This document shows positions 1 to 8,945 of a stretch of DNA of 48,008 nucleotides, in pieces. Position 1 is the stretch's first letter, and every line of letters starts with the position of its first letter. Both the position numbers and the translations under genes were made by a program. The DNA lies in assembly GCA_018645005.1 (NCBI GenBank), contig JABGPJ010000108.1, forward strand, positions 1 to 48,008. Reading direction: 5' to 3'. This DNA comes from Deltaproteobacteria bacterium. GTDB taxonomy: Bacteria; SAR324; XYD2-FULL-50-16. The notes under the pieces are model-generated. The model worked only from the letters and a program-made list of their open reading frames with translations, searched no databases and was not told the DNA's origin.

Positions 1-60
1 AATTTTTTACCCGCCCCTTAGTGTTGGATCAATATATTATAATGGTTAAAAAGGATTTCT

Positions 61-1326
61 ATGGCAGAAAATGAATTTAAAGTATATCCATATCGATTTG
101 TTGTACTGGGCGTTTTTATGGTTATCAATGCCGTCGTTCAGACTCTCTGGATCACATTTGCCCCTATTACCGGGCATGCCGCTGAGTTTTATAAAGTAAC
201 CGATTTAGAAATCGGGATGTTGTCCATGATCTGGATGATTGTTTATCTCGTTGTGTCTATTCCTGCCTCCTGGATAATTGATACTTACGGTTCCCGTGTT
301 GGTATATCTATTGGCGCCATCTTTACAGCTGTGTTTGGTCTGCTGCGTGGATATTTCGGAGCGGATTACAACTTGGTCTTCCTGGCTACGATTGGCATCG
401 CTGTGGGACAACCGTTTATCATGAATGCGACGACGACAGTGGCAGCCAAGTGGTTCAAAATTACCCAGAGAGCAACGGCCGCTGGTCTGGCTGTACTGGC
501 TACCTTTATCGGCATCATTATCGGAATGGCTGTGACTCCTGCTTTAACTCTGGGGATGGGGATAGAAGCCATGCTCGTTGTATATGGTTGGGCTGCGGTT
601 GTTTGTGCCGTGATTTATATTGTTTTTGCAAGAGAAGCGCCTCCTACTCCTCCCTGTCCAGCTGGCCAGGAGGAACGGGCGTTGGTATTGGATGGTTTTA
701 AGGGTGTCTGGAAAAACAAGCAGTTCATGCTGGTCATGTTAGTCATGTTCATCGGTTTCGGTATGTTTAATGGGATCACCACCTGGATAGAGCCCATTAT
801 CCGCGGCCGGGGGTTTGATATGACTCAGGCAGGTACATTGGGTGCTGTTATTCTGTTTGCCGGAATTTTCGGCGCCATCATCTGGCCGGCGCTTTCCGAC
901 AAATTTCGTATCCGTGGCAGAATCCTCATGTGGGCGATCCTCTTAGGTATCCCCGGCTTGATTGGTCTGATTTACGCGACCAGTTTTGAGTTATTGCTGC
1001 TTTCGGGTGTCGTCCTGGGCTTTTTCTCGATGAGTGTCGGACCGATTGTCTATCAATTTGGTGCTGAAGTAACCCATCCAATTCCTGAAGGCACCTCTAA
1101 CGGATTGTTGAACATGGCGGGTCAGCTTTCCGGAATCATATTTATTTTTGGTATGGATATGTTCAAGGATGCCAAAACCGGATCCATGACGACGATCCTG
1201 CTTGTCCTGCTGGCATTGAAAGTGTGTAATGTCTTTTTTTCCAACAAGCTGGTGGACTCGGATCTGATCAAAGAAGACGTTGGGGGACCTCTAAATCAAA
1301 AAGGAGCGGCCTCCGTACCGAACTAA
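61..1326 (+). CDS. MFS transporter, FLVCR-like
   Basis: A 421-residue inner-membrane carrier of the major facilitator superfamily, with about 12 hydrophobic segments and a short cytoplasmic loop near residues 195-220. The first half (WITFAPITG, LSMIWM, PASWIIDTYGSR, GQPFIMNATT, AAKWF, RATAAG) resembles the FLVCR/DIRC2 branch, whose eukaryotic members move heme, choline or ethanolamine. That resemblance is from memory of the family, and the substrate here is unknown. The start at 61 is preceded by an AAGGA ribosome-binding site. The gene stands alone and converges with comF. An MFS carrier is certain; the subfamily is less so. Confidence 0.85.
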   Translation: MAENEFKVYPYRFVVLGVFMVINAVVQTLWITFAPITGHAAEFYKVTDLEIGMLSMIWMIVYLVVSIPASWIIDTYGSRVGISIGAIFTAVFGLLRGYFGADYNLVFLATIGIAVGQPFIMNATTTVAAKWFKITQRATAAGLAVLATFIGIIIGMAVTPALTLGMGIEAMLVVYGWAAVVCAVIYIVFAREAPPTPPCPAGQEERALVLDGFKGVWKNKQFMLVMLVMFIGFGMFNGITTWIEPIIRGRGFDMTQAGTLGAVILFAGIFGAIIWPALSDKFRIRGRILMWAILLGIPGLIGLIYATSFELLLLSGVVLGFFSMSVGPIVYQFGAEVTHPIPEGTSNGLLNMAGQLSGIIFIFGMDMFKDAKTGSMTTILLVLLALKVCNVFFSNKLVDSDLIKEDVGGPLNQKGAASVPN

Positions 1327-1413
1327 TTTGATAATCGGCCAAAGTGATAGCGGAGAAGGGAAACAAGCATCTCACCTGCCGCTATTGCTTCAGGCACAAA
1401 ATCAGACTGATGC

Positions 1414-2088
1414 CTACATGCTGCGACTCAGCGTCAGAATATGGATCTGCCCAACCCCCACCTTCTTCAGGCAGGAGCAGATTTCGCCCAGAGTCTGGCC
1501 GGTGGTGCAGACATCGTCAAACAGAAGCACATTTTTTGAATGAAGGCTGGGAGTCGCCTTAAAAGATCCTTTGATATTATCTCTGCGTTGGAGACCTGTC
1601 AGACCAGCCTGCTGTGATGTGAATCGCTGCTTTTTCAGCAAGCCGGTTTTTAAAGGCAGGACCCGTTGGGATTTCAGGAGGAGGGCGGTTTGATTGAATC
1701 CGCGCTGTCTCAGCCGCAGGGGATGTATCGGTACCGGTAAAACGGCGTCGAGACTTCTTATCGCAGCGGTGTTTTCCGTGAACCACGTGTTGACAAAACC
1801 TCTCAGAATCCGGCCTGCGAATAGCCCGGCTGAATATTTGAGATTGACAATCCAGGCATGGATCGGGTCCTGATAATAAAAGATCCCATGGAAGGATTCG
1901 ATATCTTTTGCCCAGCTGTTGGAACAACTGCCAGACCCATGTTCCAGACCGCAATGGGTGCAAGTGGGGCCATCGATGAAGGGCAGCTTCCCGTAACAGG
2001 TGGAACAGAGATACTGAGAAGGGGAGCGACACGGTCGGGAGATAAACCGTCGGCAGTTAAAACACCAGGCAGGCAATAGTTCAACCAT
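1414..2088 (-). CDS. comF: ComF family phosphoribosyltransferase-like protein
   Basis: A 224-residue ComF-family protein. The N-terminal 65 residues hold a zinc-ribbon-like set of CxxC pairs (CFNC, CSTC, CTHC). The C-terminal half carries the PRPP-binding signature VLLFDDVCTTGQT of type I phosphoribosyltransferases. ComF proteins support DNA uptake or recombination in some bacteria, and their enzymatic reaction is poorly defined. The gene starts 15 bp after the lipA stop on the same strand, so the two are probably cotranscribed. Length and domain order match the family (GntX/ComFC). Confidence 0.88.
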   Translation of the reverse strand: MVELLPAWCFNCRRFISRPCRSPSQYLCSTCYGKLPFIDGPTCTHCGLEHGSGSCSNSWAKDIESFHGIFYYQDPIHAWIVNLKYSAGLFAGRILRGFVNTWFTENTAAIRSLDAVLPVPIHPLRLRQRGFNQTALLLKSQRVLPLKTGLLKKQRFTSQQAGLTGLQRRDNIKGSFKATPSLHSKNVLLFDDVCTTGQTLGEICSCLKKVGVGQIHILTLSRSM

Positions 2089-2103
2089 GCATCCTCACTG
2101 TCG

Positions 2104-3024
2104 TTAGTCGGCCCGACTTTTTCGATCCTGTTCCATTCGAGCTCCAATGAAGTGTTCCGCAGCCTGGTATGAACTGCGGACGAGTGGACCGCTGGCGACG
2201 TAGTCAAATCCCATCTCCAGTCCCTTTTCCTTGAACCACTCAAATTTTTCAGGTGGGATAAATTCGCTCACGGGTAGTTTGTTGCGATGCGGCTGCAGAT
2301 ACTGCCCCAGAGTGAGAAAGTCGGTCTCCACCGAGCGCAAATCCTGCATCGCTTCCAGAACTTCCGCTTCGGTTTCGCCAAATCCCAGCATCAGTGAAGA
2401 TTTTGTGTAAATGCCCGACGAAAACGATTTGATTGTTTCCAAAACGGACAATGATTGGTCGTATCCTGCCCTGGGGTCCCTGACTTTTCGGGTGAGGCTG
2501 CGGGTACACTCCAGATTGTGTCCGATGACGTGAGGTCTGGATCGGATAATCGTCCGGATTAACGGTTCTTCACCCTGAAAGTCAGGTATTAGAATTTCAA
2601 CAATGATCTCCGGCAATTGATTTCTGACGGCCTCTATGCAATTTCCAATGTGCGTAGCGCCTTGATCCTCAAGGTCATCCCGATCGACTGTGGTCAGTAC
2701 GACGTACTTCAATTTAAGATTTTTCAGAGATATCACCAGATTGTCCGGCTCCTTTTCGTCCAAAGGCGGCGGATTTCTGGCTGTTCCCACAGCACAAAAC
2801 CGGCAGGCCCGGGTACAGGTATCCCCCATCAACATAAATGTGGCTGTGCCTGAATTCCAGCAGTCTCCCTGGTTTGGGCAGTTTGCTTCCTGACAAACCG
2901 TTGCCAGGGGTGCCTGAAGGCGATCCTGGAACTTCTGAACCAGATTCCCTGCAGCCGGAATTTTCGATCTGATCCAGTCCGGTTTTCGCAGGCGTTTAGC
3001 GGTAGTGTGTGGGTCAACGGTCAT
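2104..3024 (-). CDS. lipA: Lipoyl synthase
   Basis: A radical SAM enzyme that inserts two sulfurs into protein-bound octanoyl groups to form lipoyl cofactors. Both iron-sulfur clusters are marked. The auxiliary cluster is CxxxxCxxxxxC (CQEANCPNQGDC) and the SAM cluster is CTRACRFC. The later family motifs GHNLE and SSLMLGFGE are also present. I prefer the ATG at 3024 (MTVDPHTT), giving 306 residues; an in-frame TTG at 3033 is the alternative. It leads a lipA-comF unit. A wrecked lipoate-protein ligase gene lies divergently upstream, so this strain may rely on de novo lipoylation. Confidence 0.95.
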   Translation of the reverse strand: MTVDPHTTAKRLRKPDWIRSKIPAAGNLVQKFQDRLQAPLATVCQEANCPNQGDCWNSGTATFMLMGDTCTRACRFCAVGTARNPPPLDEKEPDNLVISLKNLKLKYVVLTTVDRDDLEDQGATHIGNCIEAVRNQLPEIIVEILIPDFQGEEPLIRTIIRSRPHVIGHNLECTRSLTRKVRDPRAGYDQSLSVLETIKSFSSGIYTKSSLMLGFGETEAEVLEAMQDLRSVETDFLTLGQYLQPHRNKLPVSEFIPPEKFEWFKEKGLEMGFDYVASGPLVRSSYQAAEHFIGARMEQDRKSRAD

Positions 3025-3236
3025 AATATTCAACTATCTGGACTCAAGAGACAATTGCTAGGCTTTCCGCTAGCTTGATAGAAAAGCAATTGAATCGGTT
3101 CGCAAAACGACATACACTAAAACAGTAAGAATACGCTTTTCAGGAGATTCTAACATGGACAGAATTAAACGTAAAATCAAATGGTCCCGTCATTTAAAAG
3201 ACAACAAGCGACCTGGGGGATGAGGTATCCAGTGAT

Positions 3237-3658
3237 ATGACAACAGTCCAGATCCCAGATATTCAGGTTATGCCCTACAAAGTTCAGGATGCTGTCACGA
3301 ACATGGCCGTGGACGAGTATCTGCTCTCCCTGCCAGGTACAATTCTGAGGTTCTACGGATGGAAAAAGCCGATACTTACTTTCGGCAGGCTCAATCGCAT
3401 GACCGACGACATGGATTTGGAATTCTGCCGTGCGGCAGGTATCCAGAGGGAGCAACAGCACTCGAGGAACGCATTACAACCTTCAAAGAGCATCTACAAA
3501 TAGTTCCGAATGTGGACGAGATCTGTCGGGTTTTAACTGAGGAATTTGCGCGAGCCTTTGGTGCACGCATCAATACACTGCATTTGTCGGGGGCTGATTC
3601 AGGTGAAATCGAAGAGTTAAAGGCAAAATACGAACAACGGCTCAATCCTTTTAGCTAA
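3237..3658 (+). pseudogene. Lipoate-protein ligase A family remnant
   Basis: The first ~70 codons from 3237 read as the start of a lipoate/biotin ligase-fold protein (NMAVDEYLL, ILRFYGWKKPILTFGR, then the DLEFCRAAGI stretch). After about position 3440 the matching reading continues in a different frame and is the C-terminal tail of the same family (NVDEICRVLTEEFARAFG, ending ELKAKYEQRLNPF at 3658). The central catalytic part, with the RRxTGGG and HxxD segments, is missing. This is therefore an internal deletion plus a frameshift, not an intact gene. Its place beside lipA fits a former lipoylation locus. Confidence 0.72.
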
Positions 3659-3747
3659 CCGGTGTCTGACACGCGATGAATCTGGCGGTGTAAGGTGTCT
3701 GCACCTGCTTGTGCTGGTGAAACACCTGAGCTGTTGGTGTGATGTCC

Positions 3748-3957
3748 CTAGAGGATTGCTCTTGCGCGGGCTCTTGCTCTTTTCCTGTCCTTATGCCTTG
3801 TTTTCTCAGCATCTTCACGCTTCATTTTGCTCTTAATGCTCGGCTTGAAGTAGTATCTACGTTTTTTTGTTTCCTTAAATACGCCTTCCCTGATTAACAT
3901 TCTCTTTAGTTCCCGCATTGATCTTTCAATCTGATTGTTAATCACTTTCACTTCCAT
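3748..3957 (-). CDS. rpsU: 30S ribosomal protein S21
   Basis: A 69-residue, very basic protein with the S21 pattern: MEVKVINNQIERSMRELKR, a KRRYYFKPS segment and an Arg/Lys/Ala-rich tail (KRARARARA). S21 joins the small subunit near the anti-Shine-Dalgarno region and helps initiation. The start has an AAGGA site upstream in the minus-strand direction. The flanking sequence at 4020-4110 is AT-rich, with TATAAT-like words that could be its promoter. The gene stands alone, which is common for rpsU. Confidence 0.9.
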   Translation of the reverse strand: MEVKVINNQIERSMRELKRMLIREGVFKETKKRRYYFKPSIKSKMKREDAEKTRHKDRKRARARARAIL

Positions 3958-4147
3958 GGTATTTTTTCCTTAACGTTTGTTGGTTTGGATTTGTTAAAGC
4001 ATTTCAATTTTTTTCTGTTAATCATTTATTCGATCACTATTCAGCCACCCGGTCAATATATTTATTTATTTATATTATAAATTCAATATCTAACCCTGCC
4101 TTGAACCAGCTATGGCTTCCCTTATTCTATCTCTGGCTCAGACCTGA

Positions 4148-4909
4148 TCAAGTGTTGGACAGTCCTTCTTTTGAGCGGATTCTGGGGTAAATCTGCTCTA
4201 CCGCTCTGTGATAGTGAGACGGGTCATCGATTTCCGTCCAGATGATATCTTCGATTTTCAGATAGCGGATAGATAGTTTGGCTGCAAGGTCCGAAAGACA
4301 ATCCTCATAGTGGTAATCAGACGGAAAGGGAATCTCCTGGCTGTAGTAATCGCACATCTTTTCATAAAGTCCTGTTGATATTTTTGAGATACCAACAAGC
4401 TCTCCCTGGCTGATGAGATCCGGGTCTTTTTCTTTGGCAATGCGTTGGATGAGACCGGATTCACCCTGGACGTACACCTCATCGCCAGAGTAAGTTGTCC
4501 CGGATATTAAAACGGCCTCATCACCCGGATCTGCCAGGAGAGACGATATGCAGCGATCTTCATACAGCAGATCCGATTCCAGCAGCAGAAAGTCTTCCGA
4601 GAGATGTTCTTTGGCCAAAAACAGTGAGTGCATGCTGCCGGTTGATGTATAGTCGGGATTTTGTAAGTATTTAATCTGTGGATAGTCTGTTTTCAACTCC
4701 TGGATGTATTTTTCCCTTAAGTATCCCAGGACCATCACGATTTCAGAGATTCCATTGTCCAAAAGGCAGTCCAGGGACCGTTTGATGATCTCTTTTTCAT
4801 CAATAATCAGAAGTCCTTTAGGTCTATCATCGATTATATCCCGTAGCCGGCTTCCTATACCCGCGGCCAGAATCACAGCTTTTTTTATTTCTCTATTGAT
4901 CACAGTCAT
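4148..4909 (-). CDS. Nucleotidyltransferase (LicC/PntC-like cytidylyltransferase)
   Basis: A 253-residue NTP-transferase. The nucleotide loop is canonical (KAVILAAGIGSRL, residues ~10-22, then DRPKGLL), a metal-binding aspartate lies in LLLESDLLYED and a C-terminal EIDDPSHY segment follows. The family includes phosphocholine cytidylyltransferase (LicC) and the CTP:phosphonate cytidylyltransferases (PntC) known from phosphonate clusters. As last gene of a pepM-ppd-NT operon, 26 bp after ppd, it most likely activates a phosphonate such as 2-aminoethylphosphonate to its CMP derivative for transfer to a glycan or lipid. The substrate is inferred from context. No clear ribosome-binding site precedes the ATG. 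Confidence 0.82.
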   Translation of the reverse strand: MTVINREIKKAVILAAGIGSRLRDIIDDRPKGLLIIDEKEIIKRSLDCLLDNGISEIVMVLGYLREKYIQELKTDYPQIKYLQNPDYTSTGSMHSLFLAKEHLSEDFLLLESDLLYEDRCISSLLADPGDEAVLISGTTYSGDEVYVQGESGLIQRIAKEKDPDLISQGELVGISKISTGLYEKMCDYYSQEIPFPSDYHYEDCLSDLAAKLSIRYLKIEDIIWTEIDDPSHYHRAVEQIYPRIRSKEGLSNT

Positions 4910-4935
4910 TATTTTGATTTCTATTACAGTGTTGC

Positions 4936-6102
4936 TCAGCTCTGCTTTCCCTGCAGATGGTTCATTAATCTTGTTTTTACTTCGTAAGGCTTGATTTTCG
5001 GCCTTCCCAAGTCCTCGGGAGAACCTTTACGAATACGAAAATGGATTAAGACCGGTCCATCGTCCTTGTCCAGATTTTCCAAGATGGTTTCCAGCTCTTT
5101 ATCACAGTCTGCGGAAAACACCTGGCGGTATCCACAGGCTTGCGCTACAGCAGAAAAAGAGACGCTGGGGCTGACAGTGCTTTGGCCGCCGGTGGAATCG
5201 TTGATCTCATTATCGAGTAGTATATGCAGATAGTTGGGGGGCTGGAAATGTCCCACCGAGGCAAAGTTTCCAAGATGCATCAGCGCTGCGGCATCGCCGT
5301 CGATGACTACCCAGCGCTTTTCAGGGGTACAGATGGCCGCTCCCAGGGCGAATGAAGAAGCACATCCCATGGACCCGACCATATAGAGGTGGTCGGGGGT
5401 ATCTGCAAGAGTATATAGTTCTCTGCCTGTTTTCCCGGTTGTCGCAATCAGGATATCATCCGGCCTCTTCGTTTTCAGAATGGTTTCCAGGGCTTCTGTA
5501 CGGGTCAGGCGGTCATTGTATGTCTTTTTGATCGTCTCAACAAAGCTGTAAGACCTCTCACTCGGAGTTAGCTCAGGAGTGGGCGTCTGCAGCACCTGAG
5601 CCTCGATAGTTCCCTTGCGCAGTACAAACGCATAGGGTTGCTCAGTTTTCTCCATATGGTCGAGGGCTCTCTGGAAGGCTTTGTTGAGGGAGGCGACATC
5701 GTCCGGAAAATGTTCCCAGCCTATTTTCAGTGTATCGAGAAGATCCTCAGTGACCTTTCCCATCAGTTCATGCTGCGGTTCGTCCGCAGGTCCACCGGGT
5801 TGTCCGCGGTGCGTGACGATCATGATAAACGGAAATCTAAAGGGGAATGAGAGCGAGGTCAGTGGATTGACGGCGTTTCCAAAACCGGAGTTTTGGAACA
5901 TCACGACCCCTTTCCTTTGATTCAAATAGGCACCGCAGACCATCGCTACAGCATCTCCTTCATTTGTGGCAGAGAGATATTGGATCTCCGGATCGTCGAT
6001 CACGGCATTGATCAGAGGTTTTAAATATGAGCAGGGGGTCCCTGAAAACAGATCGAACTGATGATGTTTGCACAGGTCTAAAAAATCGTCGGATTTAATC
6101 AT
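4936..6102 (-). CDS. Phosphonopyruvate decarboxylase
   Basis: A 388-residue thiamine-diphosphate enzyme that converts phosphonopyruvate to phosphonoacetaldehyde, the step that pulls the unfavourable PEP mutase equilibrium forward. The N-terminal PYR-domain reads FSGTPCSYLKPL, ATNEGDAVAM and MFQNSGFGN. The C-terminal PP-domain has the ThDP/Mg motif beginning VIDGDAAALMHLG and ending LDNEIND, with GMVGSMG-like residues before it. Length matches Ppd (~375-390). The ATG lies two bases after the pepM stop, indicating translational coupling. Bacterial symbols vary (ppd, aepY), so none is assigned. Confidence 0.92.
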   Translation of the reverse strand: MIKSDDFLDLCKHHQFDLFSGTPCSYLKPLINAVIDDPEIQYLSATNEGDAVAMVCGAYLNQRKGVVMFQNSGFGNAVNPLTSLSFPFRFPFIMIVTHRGQPGGPADEPQHELMGKVTEDLLDTLKIGWEHFPDDVASLNKAFQRALDHMEKTEQPYAFVLRKGTIEAQVLQTPTPELTPSERSYSFVETIKKTYNDRLTRTEALETILKTKRPDDILIATTGKTGRELYTLADTPDHLYMVGSMGCASSFALGAAICTPEKRWVVIDGDAAALMHLGNFASVGHFQPPNYLHILLDNEINDSTGGQSTVSPSVSFSAVAQACGYRQVFSADCDKELETILENLDKDDGPVLIHFRIRKGSPEDLGRPKIKPYEVKTRLMNHLQGKQS

Positions 6103-6104
6103 GA

Positions 6105-7715
6105 CTAAAACTCATTGGCCAGTGTCAAATCGGATATCCTGTTAATGTCTACCCAATTACCAGAAATATATTGTATTTTAACTTTAATTTGCTGTTGAAT
6201 TAAATGGTTGATCAAATCCCTGATATCCATTGAGCCAAAACCGGGCTCAAGTTGATGCTGCTGAATAAACTCGCTGGTTAAACGACCCGCTTCAGGTGAA
6301 AGTTTCATGACACCGATAAACTCCCCTGCATGATTTTTGTCAGGCGTGGTTAACGTCATGTGTTCGACATAGCTCTCTTCTGAGAAATAAGATTGACGGT
6401 CCGGTTCTGTGGCTGTCAAGTAGTCTGATGGAATCGTACTTTCAAGGTCAATTTTTGAATCTACAATAACGACGACATCAGCCGGATCATCAATGGCGAA
6501 TTGCAGGATGTACTTCTTAAAAAGGATGTCTCCAAAGATGATCAACGTGGATTGATCCAGGTGATCCACCGCTTTGGACAGCGAAACCAATTGGCCGGTG
6601 GTGTCGTATTGATCATTGACGACCTTGTTCAGGTTAGGAAGGGTGATGGCTTCCGCTTTGTAGCCGGCAATGACTGTGATATCCTTGATTTCGTGCTCGT
6701 TCAGTTGAGAGACTATCCGTTCGAGAATACTTTTCTTTCCTATTTTGAGCATGGTTTTGGGAATATCTCCGGTGAGATGTCCCAGCGCCTTACCCCTTGA
6801 TGCAGCAAGGATCAAGGCTTTGAGAGGGTTCTTCGCCTGTTGACTGAGATACCGCTTCTCCGCTTCTGCAATTTCCTGGTCGTCCTGAAGCCTGAAAATC
6901 TCTTTCACCGGAACGATCATGTCTTCGACACTTAAGAGGTTTTCATCTGTATGAATCTGCTTGGCAACCTCTTGCATTTTTGTAATTTTTCCTCGGATGA
7001 GGTGATTCGCCCAGATGACCAGAGAGACGTTGTGCTGCCGAAAATCGTTGGTGGGTGTCGCATAGTATTTGGTTGGGACCAGCACAATGGGCGAACGATT
7101 GTCCCACTCCTTCAGAAAGGAGAAAATCTCGCTGCTGTTGGCCAGTTTGCTATGGATCAAAATGGCATCCGCCCCTGCCAGTCTGTATGCTTCGGCTCTT
7201 TCAAGAGCCGCTTTCAAGCCCCAGCCTGCGATGAACGCCTCGACTCGAGCCACGATCACAAAATCGTCGTCCAGCTGGCTGTCTTTTCCCGCTTTGATTT
7301 TTCCGCTGAATTCGTCGATATCCGCCAGCGGTTGTCGATCGCCCCTTAAAAAGCTATTGGTCTTGGGAAATATTTTGTCTTCAATACACACGCCACCGGC
7401 CCCTTTCTGGCAAAGCTTTTTGACCAGACGCCGCATATTGTTAAAATTCCCGTAACCGGTATCGCCATCCAGTAGAATCGGAATCGATGTGGCATCACTC
7501 ATGAATTCGATGACATCCAGTACCTGCGTCCAGCTGGCTTCATTATTATCACGGACACCCAGAGAGGCTGATATGGCAAGACCGCTTCCCCAGATTCCTT
7601 TAAAGCCAGTCTCCTCGACTATTTTGGCCGAAAGACCGTCGTGAGCCTCCATGATAAATTCAAGCTGGTTGCTGCTAATCAGCTGTCTTAATTGTGTTGT
7701 CTTTTTAAGTTTCAT
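6105..7715 (-). CDS. pepM: PEP mutase fused to nucleotidyltransferase domain
   Basis: A bifunctional-looking protein of 536 residues from the preferred ATG ([12 protein letters not shown]). An upstream in-frame ATG at 7757 would add 14 residues not typical of the family. Residues ~1-290 are PEP phosphomutase, which makes the C-P bond of phosphonopyruvate: [31 protein letters not shown], and the diagnostic EDK-x5-NS ([10 protein letters not shown]), which separates it from isocitrate-lyase relatives. Residues ~298-536 are a nucleotidyltransferase fold whose loop reads [12 protein letters not shown], lacking the usual GxGxRL, followed by PKTML. It is first gene of the phosphonate operon. The mutase call is firm; the second domain's activity is uncertain. 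Confidence 0.93.
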   Translation of the reverse strand: MKLKKTTQLRQLISSNQLEFIMEAHDGLSAKIVEETGFKGIWGSGLAISASLGVRDNNEASWTQVLDVIEFMSDATSIPILLDGDTGYGNFNNMRRLVKKLCQKGAGGVCIEDKIFPKTNSFLRGDRQPLADIDEFSGKIKAGKDSQLDDDFVIVARVEAFIAGWGLKAALERAEAYRLAGADAILIHSKLANSSEIFSFLKEWDNRSPIVLVPTKYYATPTNDFRQHNVSLVIWANHLIRGKITKMQEVAKQIHTDENLLSVEDMIVPVKEIFRLQDDQEIAEAEKRYLSQQAKNPLKALILAASRGKALGHLTGDIPKTMLKIGKKSILERIVSQLNEHEIKDITVIAGYKAEAITLPNLNKVVNDQYDTTGQLVSLSKAVDHLDQSTLIIFGDILFKKYILQFAIDDPADVVVIVDSKIDLESTIPSDYLTATEPDRQSYFSEESYVEHMTLTTPDKNHAGEFIGVMKLSPEAGRLTSEFIQQHQLEPGFGSMDIRDLINHLIQQQIKVKIQYISGNWVDINRISDLTLANEF

Positions 7716-8061
7716 CTTTTGATCAATTTTTTGTATGGGAAGCAAAAAGGTTCTCATTTCTGAAGATAGAGAAAAAGCAGAGGCGTTTTTCTTATTGCAT
7801 CATCATAATGTGTAAAAAGACATAAGACCAGTCGAAATTTTTAGGAATGCGGTCACAGGTCAATCCCAGAGATTCATGATATGACTCAGTGACCGTTTTT
7901 TTGAAACCCTGCATAGTTTTTAAATAAGGACGATCCCGTTTTGATTCATTTCTTGCAGAACAGGCCGGCCAGCGGAAGTCATGTGGGAAATGAAAAAACT
8001 TTGACAGGCGACTGGGAATGTAACAGTCGGTACGACACGAACCCGATTTCAATGGAACCGT
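7716..8061. other. Divergent intergenic region between pepM and nadC
   Basis: About 350 bases between the divergent pepM and nadC start codons, or about 300 if pepM starts at 7757. This space must hold the promoter of the phosphonate operon (minus strand) and of nadC (plus strand). I see no convincing -35/-10 pair, riboswitch or repeat. The open frames across it are shadows without ribosome-binding sites. Confidence 0.4.
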
Positions 8062-8913
8062 ATGGATTTTCGCCAAGTTGATCGAATCATCGAGATGGCA
8101 CTCAATGAAGATCTCCCCTGGGGAGACGTCACCTCTGAAACGATTATCGATCCTGACCTGAAGCATGATTTTGTGATCCTGCTGAAAGCGGATGGTGTGA
8201 TTGCAGGCCTGCCCGTTGCGGAGAGGACTTTTAGACATCTGGAGCCGGATCTTGACTGGGAACCGATACTTGCAGACGGTGCTTCCGGGGAAAACGGTGA
8301 GATTCTGGTGCGACTAAGAGGCAGAACCCGGAAAATCCTGATGGCGGAACGTGTCGCTCTCAATATTCTGCAACGATTGAGTGGCATCGCAACACTCACT
8401 TCAAAGTATGTCATTCAGGCGCGAAAAAAATCAGCCAAAGTCAGAATTACAGACACGCGCAAAACAACCCCAGGACTTCGTTATCTTGAGAAATATGCCG
8501 TGCGCATGGGTGGCGGGCACAATCATCGCTATTCACTTTCCGATGCGGTAATGTTAAAAGACAATCACCTGGCTATCCTCAAACAGGAGGGTATTTCCCT
8601 TCAGGATGCAATCGAACGTATCAAGAACCGGTTAACACACACAAGCCGGATCGAGGTGGAAGTGGACGCTCTTGATCAGATCAGCGAAGTGGTTGAAGCG
8701 GGTGCAGATTGTATTCTCCTGGATAACATGGATCCCGAAACGCTGCTAAAAGCGGTGCGACTGATTGATGGTCGGACCCAGACAGAGGCGTCTGGGGGCG
8801 TTTCGTTGGAATCCGTGGAGAGTATCGCTGCAACGGGAGTCGATCTTATATCGTCTGGCGCTTTGACGCATTCAGCCATAGCACTGGACATCAGTCTCGA
8901 TTTTGCTGAATAG
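8062..8913 (+). CDS. nadC: Nicotinate-nucleotide pyrophosphorylase (carboxylating)
   Basis: Quinolinate phosphoribosyltransferase, 283 residues, which makes nicotinate mononucleotide from quinolinate and PRPP in NAD synthesis. The family landmarks are in order: ALNEDLPWGDVTSE near the N-terminus, the RKTTPGLR substrate segment, the KYAVRMGGGHNHR loop, AVMLKDNH, and the C-terminal EASGGV and GVDLISSGALTHS phosphate-binding parts. Length is normal. nadA and nadB are not beside it. It is transcribed away from the phosphonate operon and followed by a palindromic repeat. Confidence 0.96.
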   Translation: MDFRQVDRIIEMALNEDLPWGDVTSETIIDPDLKHDFVILLKADGVIAGLPVAERTFRHLEPDLDWEPILADGASGENGEILVRLRGRTRKILMAERVALNILQRLSGIATLTSKYVIQARKKSAKVRITDTRKTTPGLRYLEKYAVRMGGGHNHRYSLSDAVMLKDNHLAILKQEGISLQDAIERIKNRLTHTSRIEVEVDALDQISEVVEAGADCILLDNMDPETLLKAVRLIDGRTQTEASGGVSLESVESIAATGVDLISSGALTHSAIALDISLDFAE

Positions 8914-8945
8914 GCCCGTTAACTCTGACACATTCTTACCGATTA

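Noticed and set aside
3155-3223. A 22-codon frame (MDRIKRKIKW...) with AGGAG upstream, before the ligase remnant
   Set aside because: Very short, no family, and it sits in a decayed locus; more likely the leader of the former lplA-type gene than a real peptide.
7792-8238. 148-codon minus-strand frame across the pepM-nadC gap
   Set aside because: It overlaps the conserved start of nadC in antisense, has no ribosome-binding site and encodes no recognisable domain.
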